In this document: positions 24,983 through 36,500 of the stretch, one piece after another
How positions within the stretch are numbered: position 1 is the stretch's first letter
Layout: each line of letters starts with the position of its first letter
Translations under genes and position numbers: made by a program
Notes under the pieces: generated by a model
Seen by the model: only the letters and a program-made list of their open reading frames with translations
The model's database searches: none
What the model was told of the DNA's origin: nothing
Source: Rhopalosiphum padi
Lineage: Eukaryota > Arthropoda > Insecta > Hemiptera > Aphididae
Length of the DNA: 64,000 nt
Direction: 5' to 3'
Assembly (NCBI RefSeq): GCF_020882245.1
Contig: NC_083598.1
Location: 49,451,858 to 49,515,857 of the forward strand

Positions 24983-27900
24983 ATGTCGGGTAAATCAAAA
25001 TACATATGAAAATATTACATTAATAAAATAGCTTTGAATATCTAACACCAAAATATTATTGTTTGTTAACTAAATATATTGTAAACAAACAATTTGCAGG
25101 TTCAAAGCGTTATGGATCTAGCTCTTCATATTCGTCACACAGTCCCCCTGTTCCTGAACGTTGGCTTAAATGTCCTCGTAAATCTTACACAACTATAACC
25201 GAAAAGTTTGTGGCATTCAAAACACCATTGGATAGTAAATATGATGATCAAATACCTATTCAGAATAGGTTCAATACAGAAATGTTGTTCTCATCAATGT
25301 CTAATATGAAGGTATTGCGTAATACTGTTTAATCTTAATAAAAAAATTATTAAGAATCTCTAACCGGCTGTTAAATTATAAAGTACCATTGATAGTTATA
25401 AGAATTATTTCACTAACTTACATATTATATAATAAATACGTATTTTTTAAATGAGTAATGACTTAAAAATTAATTCATTATTTACATACAGTTGATTCAA
25501 TTTTTTTTTTTTTTTTTTTAATAATATATCATTATTATAATTAAAAAGCAATAATTAATCATAAAATTCTAAAAAACTGATCAAATCCTAATTTGGTCCT
25601 ATTTTTTTCAAAATGTTTTTTAAGATATTAAAAATTTTAAAAATTTGTATAATTTTAAATATTTATTTTAAAACATCTTTACTGACCCTTCTATAGTGTT
25701 CTGTTAAAATGCATACCTATTAAATCAATAGTCATTATATTTGCTCAGAATATTTATATTAAATTGTTTTAGGTTACTATAGGTCTATGGATTGATCTAA
25801 CAAAAACTAGTCGTTTCTATGATAAATCTGAAATAGAAGATTCAGATTGTACTTATGTAAAAATTCCATGTGCTGGTCATGAACAACCACCTACACGAGA
25901 GCAAGCACAATTATTTGTAGATATTTGTTCAAAATTTATTGCAAAAAATCCTTTACTATCCATTGGTTAGTTGTAATTTATTTATTTATTTTACTTTTAC
26001 CTATAATAATCATCATCATTATTATTATTATTATTTTTTTTTTTAGGTGTTCATTGCACTCATGGTTTTAATCGGACAGGATTTATGATAGCTACTTATT
26101 TAATAGAAACATTAGATTTTGATGTAACTAGTGCTTTAGCTCAATTTGCAGCAGCTAGGTAAAACATAATTTATACTACTTACTCCTGAAATTGCTAAAT
26201 TAATTACCTAGTACACAATGAAATTCTTTAAACTAATAACTGGACATAGGAAAACATTGTCTTAATGTATATACCTAGTGGCTAGTACCTACATATATAT
26301 TTTGTAAGTGTAACATAAATTTAACAATAATTTTTAATAACTTTTATTGGACTCAATAATTTCTATTAGGTGTGATAATTAATTACTAAAAAAAACAAAT
26401 AAATTATAAACTACTAATGTGTATTGTAAACTGAAATGCATAAAAAATACCAAGGACCATTTTTACAAATTATAAATGTTGATAGATTAATAATTACTAG
26501 TAAATGTCCTGCTCGACATAGACTCTTTCAAATCCATTATCATGAATATATTTTCTTTAGTATACAAAGTTATATAACTTGAAAATTACTTAATCAAATT
26601 TTGATTTTAATATGTAAACATTTTCAAAAAAATTACCAATTAAATAATTTTTATTAAAAATGGGTTGGTTATAATTTAAAAACAAGTTTATATCTCAAAA
26701 AGACACTCCTTAAATAGTTCAAAACATCTTTATAATTTAAAAATTAAATCTAAACATTTCTAAAAATTCCAAAAATCAAATTTTGAATAACTGTATTATT
26801 GAATAATAAAAGGTAGTAAGCATGTTTATCATATTTTAAGCTTATTTTAGACTTAAGAAAGTAATAATCCACTTTCTAATGAATAGTCATTATTAATAAG
26901 TAATTTGTATTAAATAAAGTTTATTTTATTCCCGAATAATATAATTTCTAATTATAGATAGACAATTATAAATCTTTTTTTCTAAAATTTTAAATTATGT
27001 ATATTTTAGACCTCCTGGAATTTACAAACAAGATTATATAGTTGAACTATTTCAACGGTATTCGGATGAAGAACCTATACTAGCTCCAGAACTTCCAGAT
27101 TGGTGTTTAGGTACATATAGCTAATGTTATATAGAATATTTTGATTTTATTTATTCGAGTTGCAAATTAATTATTGGAAATAAATTATTATTTCAGAATC
27201 AGAAGAAGATAATTATAATTCCAGTAAGCATGAATCTTCTTCTCGGAATAAACGTGATTTCAGAGATCAAGATTCTAAAGATAGAAGAGAACATGAACCG
27301 TAATATTTATTTAAATAATCTCTTAATAAATTAATAATTATATAGAAAAATTCACCAAGCATACTCCAGTTTTTCTCCAGGCTTTTATTGGTATTTTAAT
27401 TTTTAAGCGAGTTACAAGCATTTTAATGTTTTGTATAACCATAACTCACTGAAAAATTAAGATATCAATAAAAGCCTATTAGATGCCCTAGATAATATTC
27501 TTACCTTTAAATTTGATAATAGGTAAATTTACTCTAATATTAAAGCTAACATCACAAAATGTGTTCTGCTGAATGAAAATTTGTTATGATCTACATTAGT
27601 AAGACAGAGACAACACATGTGGGTATAAAGTCCTCTTAATTTTATGCATTCATTCAAATTCTAATTCTTAAAAATTTAAGTATTCTTAAAGATCATTTTT
27701 TTAAATACTTTTAATACATTACCTTAAATAATTTTTATGGACTTATACTTTATGCCATTTAAGAAATGTCTTATAACAATATCTATGTTTCTAATACAAT
27801 ACAAATTAGAACAGCATTTCCCAAATAGTGGGCCACAAAAATATAATACCTGGTTGCAAAATTTAATAAAATTCTCTTATTACATTTTATCATTTATAAT

Positions 27901-30900
27901 TTGATATAATTAGTAACTATATTATAATAATTACATTGTTGTTACAAATTAACGCTTCAATTTTAAAATTCTATGTAGACATTCAAATGTGTTTTATTTT
28001 GCCTTTTTTACACAATGATAAATGTAAAATATTTTGACAGGTCACAAATGGGAAAAATATTAATTACCGAGCCAGCTCTAACAAGAATTAGAAATTAGAA
28101 TTATATTAAACGTGCTGTAATAAAAGGTGTAATAAAATTACTGAAAAATTAAAAAAATTCTAATTTTGAATTATTACAATGCAATATAAAAAGAAACTTT
28201 TGTCATTGCCAGTCATCATCTTTGTAAATCTTCTGTTGAATCTTATTGATTTTATACCACCTTCTATTTACATAACTTGACAACTTTTTGACCTAACCAT
28301 ATTTTAAAATATATTGACCATTTATTACTTTTTGATTTTATCTTTACTAATTCTATTTTAAAATATTTTTTATGCCTTTTTTAAATTTTAAATCTTATAT
28401 TTTGTTTTATATTATTTGAATTAAATAATAAAAAATGTATAATCATTCAATTTGTAAAATTAATGTCCATCTATATGATCCATTGATTATGTTAACTTCA
28501 AAAAATTTACCAAACAAAATAATGAATGTTAACATTGTTAACACAGTAGAAAGAAAAATACATGAATTATTTGTGTAGTGACAAATAATTAATGTGATAA
28601 GTTATTTAATTGCATAATTTATCTGGATATATATATAAACTAATTCTATTTACTATTTACTGTTAATATGGAGACTATTTTAAGTCAAATTTTTTAATCA
28701 TTTATTGTACTTATATAAGTTATTCTATTCTTGTGTAAACTGTCAAAATATTATATTGTTATGCTTTTAAATTTAGATTTTGCCAAATTAATGTAGGTTT
28801 CATGCCATCATGATGATGGTAAACATGCTTAGGAAATCAATCTATATAACAGTCCTATTAATTAATTTATTTATTTTTTGTAGTTCTAGTAAACGGTCAA
28901 GAAACGAGATGAATAATCGTAATCCTGTATTTATGCAAGGTGTATCTGGTGTTACTGCTATTTTTGATCAACCCAGATTAAACAATATTCAAAGAAGAAC
29001 TCAAGACTTATGTAAATGGAAAAGGTAAGAATGCATGCAAATAATAATATTAAATATCAATAAAAAATATAAAAAATAGAATTACTAAATATAAATAAAA
29101 TATTTTTCTATTATATTTGATTATAAATAATATAATAAATATATAATACTGGATAATTTCATGTATTAATATTACGTTTTAAGCTTTCATTCAGTAATGA
29201 ATTTTTAACAAATTGAAAACTATGTCAAATATTTTTGTTATTTACAAATCTTAGTACAATACTTGCATAATTATATGTCAAACAATATATATAAATTTGT
29301 TATATACTTTTTTTATTTTACACTCAGTTTTTTATTTTGAAAATTGTTTAGATCTGGATTTCCTGGATCTCAGCCAGTTTCCATGGATATTCAGAATATG
29401 AAATTATTACATACAAAGCCTTACCGTGTTACGTGGAAAGCTGATGGTACTAGGTAATATAATATCTTAATATTTGTTTAATTTATACTTTATTAAATAA
29501 AAATCTAATAGTATAATTTATAATTATTTAAAATATGTTATACTTTATAGGTACTTAATGTTTATCCAAGGTGAAAATGAGATATTTTTTATTGATAGAG
29601 ACAACAGTGTATTTGAAGTAGAGGGCTTGAAATTTTTACACAGAAAAAATCTAGATCATCACTTGAAAGACACTTTATTAGATGGCGTAAATAGACCTTA
29701 ATCAGTATATTTTGTGTAATTTAAATTTATATTCCATAAATCTTAATGTTTTAGGAAATGATTATTGATAAAGTTGATGGCCAAAATATACCTCGCTATT
29801 TAGTATATGATGTAGTTGCATTTGAAGGTTTTGATGTTGGTAAACAACCATTTTATCCTAATAGATGTATGCTAATTGAAGTAAGTAATAATTATACAAT
29901 ATGATATAACAAAATATTAATCAACTTTCATTTATAAAATTCAATTAAAATTAAAGAAATATGAATTTTTATGATAACTTCAAATAGTTGAGTGAATTAA
30001 ATGTTTTGTGAAAAGACATTTTCTTATCATTTGTATGAAATAATTATTAATAATTTCAAATTTTGAGCTGCCATGGTTCAAACTTCAAATCATTGAAAAT
30101 TGTAACCTGTATTAAAATACATACCTAAAATAAAATGTGTTAATTGATAAAGAGTAGTTATTAAACTTAACAAATTATTTTTAGGTTGATATAATTAAAC
30201 CCAGACATCAGGCTATCATGTGTGGTCGTTTAGACAAAACTCAAGAACCATTTAGTATTCGTTTGAAACAATTCTATGACATTAATGCCTCTGATAAATT
30301 GCTGGGAAATTTTAGCAAAAATTTATCTCATGAACCTGATGGTCTCATATTCCAACCATCAACTGACGTACTATTATATTTATCACATTTGGTAGCAATA
30401 CATAGATTGCCAATAACTTATATTTAATTTTACACAGCCTTATGTAGCTGGTACGTGCCCTGAAGTTTTGAAATGGAAGCCGTTGGAACTGAATTCTGTT
30501 GATTTTAAACTTAAAATTGTTACAGAAGGTGGAACTGGGTATTAATATATTGTGTAATCTATATACAAATAAATTGAAAATATATTGACAGATTTTGTAC
30601 GTTTTAGAATATTAGAATCGAAAGTTGGATATTTGTATGTAGGTGGTAAAACAGATCCTTTTGCCAGAATAAAATATAATAAAGAACTTAAAAACATGGA
30701 TGGGAAAATAATTGAATGCAAATTTGAAAATGGAAATTGGAAATTTATGCGAGAACGTACTGACAAATCGTTTCCAAATGCTCTCAAAACTGCAATAGGT
30801 ATGTAATTATTAGTATATTGATTAATTTCTTTCACAAAATTATTAACCCGTGTTGTTTACAGCTATTTGCCACAGCATTGAAACACCTGTTACAAAAGAT

Positions 30901-30939
30901 ATTCTTTTAAAGTATATACAACAAGCTCCGCGTAGATGA
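24983..30939 (+). CDS. mRNA capping enzyme (RNA 5'-triphosphatase/guanylyltransferase), fourteen coding exons
   Basis: This bifunctional nuclear enzyme removes the gamma phosphate from nascent pre-mRNA and adds GMP. Exons are 24983-24989, 25100-25311, 25773-25965, 26047-26158, 27010-27110, 27197-27299, 28884-29024, 29352-29453, 29551-29686, 29755-29880, 30185-30367, 30438-30538, 30608-30798 and 30863-30939. All phases agree, giving 594 aa, close to the 597 aa of human RNGTT. The N-terminal domain starts PERWLKCPRKS and holds the cysteine phosphatase loop HCTHGFNRTG (Cys about 141). A charged linker leads to the nucleotidyltransferase domain with the lysine motif KADGTR (Lys 319), then FFIDRDNSVF, LLDGEMIID, DGLIFQPS, LKWKPLELNSVDFKL and RTDKSFPNA. 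The start is a 7-nt coding exon (ATGTCGG) before a good GTAAAT donor. An AATAAA signal lies at 31100-31105. Confidence 0.97.
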
Positions 30940-31678
30940 TGATATGATATACATAATAGGAAATGTAATTGCTTAATATGTTTCATAATTACTTAATTAT
31001 GTATTTTATTCTGTATAAAATACAATTAATAAGTTAATATATTGATAAATATAAAGCTGACAAATTTAAGTGTATGTTAAAAACCATGTCCTTACAATGA
31101 ATAAATATCAAATGCATAATTAACTGAATAATTGTTCTTAAATCATGTATATCAAATGACACAACTAGAGGTATTGCAATTGTGTACCACCTCTTCTTAA
31201 ATAAGGCAAGTTAAAATTTTTATTTTGTTGCAGTTTTTAAGATAGTTGGTATATAAGAATACTAAAAATATTTACGAGAAAATAATTTAGAAAAAACCAT
31301 ACTTGTAAATAAACACTCAACAAATGACATAGAAATATACAATTATACTATAATATAATAATATTCTTTAAATACCAAATTAAAGTAAGTCTTAACATGA
31401 ATAAATATATAAAATAATACATTATCAACTTTGTATGTATATTATATAATATATAGTTGAAGTTATAATCTCCTTTTTTATTACTACTAATTATTTAAAA
31501 AATAAAAAAAGCACAATTACTTACTAGCCCTACTAGTTTTGATGATAGTATGATGGTTTATATTTGTGTTTATTCCACAGAGTCATCATAATAATAATAA
31601 TTATTCCATCTTTAAAATATAGATTCTCTAGGCTCTAATTATTATTCCGTAAAGTGTGGATATCCCATACATTTATCT
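30940..31678. other. 3' UTR of the capping enzyme and non-coding sequence
   Basis: The first part up to about 31125 is the probable 3' UTR, with AATAAA at 31100-31105. The rest is AT-rich sequence with no recognised feature. Confidence 0.5.
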
Positions 31679-31686
31679 CCAAATAG

Positions 31687-32237
31687 CAGTCTTGTTAAGT
31701 ATTCGAATACTTGTATTTGAATAATTTTCTACCAATGTATTTTTGAAATACTTAAAAATACATTTTATTTGTTTTTTTATTCTAGAATACTAAATACTTT
31801 TTTGATACTATTGTTTTATTCTAAATTGCAAATACCAATATTTAAAAAATGTCTGACCATCCTAAATTTTTTTTCAGTTACAGCCTTGTGACATACTGTA
31901 TAAGTACTTATCTAATATCTTGTCCCTATTAAATTATTATATTTATTATCTCAAACATTTATAAATAAGTTTAAATACCTATCTACAAGTATTAATATTA
32001 TTTTCAAATAATGTTAATTATACATAAATTATTAATAAAAATAAATATTTTAATATACAATTTATTGAACTAAAAAAAAGTATTTGTTTAAGTATTTTAA
32101 ATACTTTTAAAAATTATTTGTATTTATATTAAAATACTTTTAAATGGATGTATTTGAATATGTATTTTAAATACAAATGACACCAAGTATTTAAATATGT
32201 ATTCTGAATTCATTTGAAAAGTATTCTAACAAGACTG
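31687..32237. mobile_element. hAT-like non-autonomous element, 551 bp
   Basis: The left end CAGTCTTGTTAAGTATTC matches the reverse complement of the right end CAGTCTTGTTAGAATAC. Many copies of AAGTATTTAAATAC-like words lie inside both ends, resembling transposase-binding subterminal repeats. The flanks CCAAATAG (31679-31686) and CCAAATAT (32238-32245) match at 7 of 8. No transposase frame is present. Confidence 0.85.
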
Positions 32238-32245
32238 CCAAATAT

Positions 32246-33117
32246 GAAATAGTGAGTAATTTTGAGGCCTTTAAAGTTGTTACATTTGCATGATTGCCAT
32301 GGTTTTTGTGGGCTATTAGATGTATTACTAAATAAGTTTTAAACACTACACAAAAACAATTATTATTTTTTCATATTTTGTAATTTTAAAGTTTTTCTTA
32401 ATTTTAAATTTTTTTAGAGCAAATATTTTGTAGTTTTAAATGGACCCTCATCCATATGTGATACCTTAATCCTTACAAATTTACGTACAACGAAGTAAAA
32501 ACTGTTATATGTGAGCAAGAGTTATTTGGGCTGTTGCCTGTTGTACAAGTTAAATAACCAAATTTTCGCTCTATAAAAAGGAAAACAATGGCTGTACAAC
32601 ATTATTTTTAATTTTTTGATATCAGTAATACGAACAATTTCCTTATTGATTCAAAATCCATTATTTTTGTGTTTTTCTAACTTGAATAACTTACTTATTG
32701 TGATTTGTAGTCCTTGCCTGTATGCAATGGTTTTTACTTTGTTGTATGTTTGTAAGTGTCCTTTTCGGAATATATTATAATAATCAATTATTATTTTCAC
32801 AAATTAAATATTCAAATGAAAATAAACATTATAATTAGTTGGTATTATAAAAACTAAAAAGTATTATTCGTTATAATATAAAACTAGTCGAGACTAGTCG
32901 CTGAGTCAACTACTCAAGAATATAGACTCGAAGTAGTAAACTCACACAACTTTGACGAAGTTCGGAAGACAACGAAGATGACAGCACCCCGCACCGTTCA
33001 CCGGATGTGCACTTGTCGATCATTGTGACAGTGTTGGCCATTTCCGGTGAAACTTGAAAGCGCAAATCGACCTTTTTTTCGATAACTCAAAATCGCAACA
33101 AATAAATTTGCGCATTT
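32246..33117. other. Non-coding sequence between two transposons
   Basis: No exon or RNA gene is recognised. The stretch near 32930-33060 is somewhat richer in CpG, but no coding frame is supported. Confidence 0.45.
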
Positions 33118-33310
33118 GTACTTTGCAGTGGCGGCTTTGGGGGTATTTTTTTGGTGAGGCGACTTATGTATCACCCCCCCCCCCCTCTTCATAACAAAAA
33201 TTAAACTTCATAATAATGTAATTTAAAAATATAAAAATAATTATAACTATAATAATATACTTGTTTCGTATAGTAAATAATATAATAAAGTGAACATTTT
33301 AAAACTTGGT

Positions 33311-33417
33311 AGTCCTGAAAAGGAATTTTTTAAGTATACATTATACCTACCTACTACCTAGTCTTGAAAAAGACTTTTTAAGTAAACCTAGTCTTGAAAA
33401 AGACTTTTTAAGTATGC
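33311..33417. repeat. Short tandem repeat inside the 33-kb hAT-like element
   Basis: The unit AGTCTTGAAAAAGACTTTTT plus AAGTA occurs twice back to back from about 33360. A diverged copy starts near 33311. Each unit contains a small hairpin (AGTCTT with AAGACT). Confidence 0.75.
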
Positions 33418-33973
33418 AAAGTTCTGAAACTATGAATTAAATAAAACTATATCAAACTATTATGTTTTGTATGTTAAATTTATACTCCTATCTTTTTGAT
33501 TGGCATATATGTTTATAATATTATCATAAAATGATTCTGTCTCTAATAATATAACAACTTCGTCTGTCACTGGATTCATATTCATAGTGTTAAATGTTAA
33601 ATGAAAAGCACAAGTTGACAACACAAGTAAAATTTAAACGAATTTAAACAAAAAAGCACGACACGAGCGACGACTGCTGACGACACGATCGAGATATAAA
33701 CTAATAAACTAATAATGAAATTGGTTTCATTAGGCGCTGTGACAATAATAACGGTTTATCGGTTTATGATTATGCAATAATATCTATATTATGTTATTGT
33801 TGAACGTGCCGCAGACATGATTGCGGGTTAACTATCTATTTTTAGTATCAGAGGCGATGAAAAAGTCGCCTCACTAAGATCATTGCGCATGCGCTATTCA
33901 GCTTATTTAACAGTCGCGCGCATTCGCGTACATTCGCATGTGTGTGTAATTAATGTACACAAGTTACAATTCT

Positions 33974-33996
33974 GAGGCGACGTTCAACGTCGCCTC
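33974..33996. repeat. Perfect 11-bp inverted repeat inside the hAT-like element
   Basis: GAGGCGACGTT and AACGTCGCCTC are perfect reverse complements separated by one base. They share the GAGGCGA core with the subterminal regions of the same element. Confidence 0.9.
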
Positions 33997-34318
33997 TCTG
34001 ACGTCATCGGAATATTTCCGCCGGCTGAAATATGAGCGTTGGCTTACGTAATTATTATTTCGTGCATTTCTTATCGGTTTATTGCTATTTTTTGGTAATA
34101 AACACGAAATAATATTATACTATAATAAAATAAATGATAATTCATATTATTAAAATTCGTAAAGAAGAATTTTTTTCAAATAAAATCATAAAAATGTTAA
34201 AAATTATTAGCGAAATGTTATTGTCAAGAAATATACTTTTAGCGTATAATTTGCTACAAAATTTTAGGTGAGGCGGCGCCTCACTTGCCTCACCACCAAA
34301 GCCGCCACTGGTACTTTG

Positions 34319-34869
34319 GCAGTGGGATAAAATCGCAAAAATAAATTGTAGGTATTACCTGATACAATATTATATTACTGACCTAACGCGCGACGCTCGA
34401 CGCTTTCCGTGTACGTGTGTTCCACGAGACCACGACAATACAAAAAATTGAAACTTGTACAAAGAAAAAAAAATTCTAGATTGGAATACTTGAAGACAGT
34501 GGGCTTCAAATTTCAAATTTAATTTTAAGGTACCTACTCATTAGTCATTATTATATTAATTTAATATATTATATATTTATTTATTTATCAAGATACTTGT
34601 TTAACAAATTTAAAATAATACTCAAAATTATAATTTTTATTTTTTACTGATTTTTTTATTTTTTGAATGAATTTCAATATCACTGTAAAATGTAAATGTT
34701 AATTTAATATTAATAATAACTACAATTTTAATTAAATATACTTTTTTTATAAAATTGATTTGCCCTTATGGATTATTAAAAAGGTAATTTATTTTTGCGC
34801 TTTTAAGTTGCGTTTGGGTCATATTTTGCTCTTATGGGCTACAGCTGCCATTTCGATTGCGCGACGTAA
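34319..34869. other. Non-coding sequence, CpG-containing at its left edge
   Basis: No gene is recognised. The stretch near 34380-34440 contains several CpG dinucleotides and is otherwise followed by AT-rich sequence. Confidence 0.4.
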
Positions 34870-35032
34870 ATGGTGGCGGTTAATACATTACGCCAATACG
34901 CGGCATTTCTACAAAGATTGAATTTACCTCGATACGTGGAAAATAAGTACTACCACCGCCGTACAGGTTAACGGAACGGTCGTGAACCTGTACGACAAAG
35001 TGCTGTTCATCATCGTCGAAATGCCGCCCTGG
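34870..35032 (+). pseudogene. Coding-like, GC3-rich fragment in two frames; unidentified
   Basis: An ATG at 34870 opens a 33-codon frame (MVAVNTLRQYAAFLQRLNLP, then RYVENKYYHRR) that stops at 34969-34971. One base over, from 34967, a second frame runs VNGTVVNLYDKVLFIIVEMP, then PW. Its codons almost all end in G or C, unlike the local DNA. The two together could be one small protein broken by a one-base shift, or two exons of a lost gene. It ends where a transposon-like CAGTGCCCCGACT end begins (35034). I do not recognise the family. Confidence 0.35.
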
Positions 35033-35033
35033 T

Positions 35034-35919
35034 CAGTGCCCCGACTAAAATCGAAATGGAAGTGAGCATGGGCGGAACTATACGAACTGGACCACGGCCC
35101 AGGCTAATTGGATCCATATACATTTGCTAAAAACATATTATTTTAAATGTAATAAAATAAATTAGGTATAAATGGGAAAAAAAATTGAGAAATTAATTGT
35201 ACCTAGGTATAATAAATAGAATAGTTTAAATGTTTAAATTAAAAGTGATACAATTTTAGATTTATAACATCAATAATTATTTATTTTATACATTCCCGTT
35301 GTAATAAAAAACATTGGTGTTCCCAATCGCCATCCACCCTTTCCTTTGGGTTTTGGGTATGAATGTATGATTGGCCCAGTCTAATGAAAATATCGTCATG
35401 TGAGCAGTACTGAATTCAATCAATTATAACAAAAAAAGATATCAATTCCGGTTCATTGAATAGGAGAAAAATATTATTATCTATATTATAATTATGTAAC
35501 ATTTTTAATAAAATAATAAATTTACATATTACGTGTGTTGATATTTTTAGTATTTTGTTAATAAATTGTACACCTACTCCGTTATGAATTATATAAATAT
35601 ATGTTCTAATTTAATCTGTATACGCATTTCCAATCGTAACTTATTAGTTATTATTATTTTATTATATTTATATATTTATTTTTTCATAATATTTAATATA
35701 TTTTAATAAGCAAAATTATAACTCTCTACTCCAACACAAGCTACGGTTTAAAGGAGCAGTTATTATTGTATTTATATATTATATTGTGTGTATTTTATAT
35801 AAATAAATAAATTTTAAATAAAAAAAAAATCAGTAGTTTTCGAATTAACCTAATCAATGATAAAGCGTTATATGGTCGTATATGCCAATGAATCGATTGC
35901 TCATCTATATAAATCTATA

Positions 35920-35951
<32 letters not shown>

Positions 35952-36492
35952 TAATTATACTGGTATAAAATAAATAGGTATAGAACGTAACCCATAATGT
36001 GATGTATTAAAAATAGGAATTTGTTGCAATGTTGTAAAACAATATGATAATAGACCAATAAGTAACAATTAATATTATTCACGAATAAATATAGGCAGTG
36101 CTTGATTTGGAAAAAAACTAGAAGGGGCTCAGAGGATGTAGGATGAACGAGCGTTCTACACAAAATTCAATATCACATTACTGTGCGGAGCAAAGCCTCC
36201 CACATCACCTACAGCCACCCATAATCCCCAAAAATCATTACATTTATTATATAAAAATATTTTAAAATAAAGAAACACTTATTTATTTATTACACATCAT
36301 CCAATGACATTATAATTTAAATTACGATTTATAAAGATATGTAACATGTTATTATAATAACTCATCAATACACATACAAAAAACGTATCATGTATTATTG
36401 CCTATAAATATACACCAATACACCCATTTACATGAATACAGACATACAGTATTGTGCGACACAAACGTCGTCGAGAAACGATTTTATGGTAT
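35034..36492. other. Non-coding sequence with transposon-end fragments and a TA microsatellite
   Basis: The start resembles a single hAT-like end (CAGTGCCCCGACT) like that at 15423, without a partner. A TA repeat lies at 35919-35950. A transposon-like CAGTGCTTGATTTGG motif is near 36094. No gene is recognised. Confidence 0.4.
35919..35950. repeat. TA dinucleotide microsatellite
   Basis: A run of alternating T and A, interrupted once by a G, lies upstream of the MULE element. Confidence 0.85.
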
Positions 36493-36500
36493 ACAGCACA

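Larger units (their letters stand above)
33126..34310. mobile_element. hAT-like non-autonomous element, 1185 bp, exact 8-bp target duplication
   Basis: The left end is CAGTGGCGGCTTTGG and the reverse complement of the right end is identical over these 15 bases. Exact GTACTTTG copies flank it at 33118-33125 and 34311-34318. Inside are several GAGGCGA/TCGCCTC inverted pairs and an approximately 29-bp tandem repeat. No transposase is encoded. The exactness of the ends and duplication points to a fairly recent insertion. Confidence 0.92.

Noticed and set aside
30542..30835. 97-codon minus-strand frame
   Set aside because: It is antisense to exon 13 of the capping enzyme, which has clear family similarity on the plus strand.
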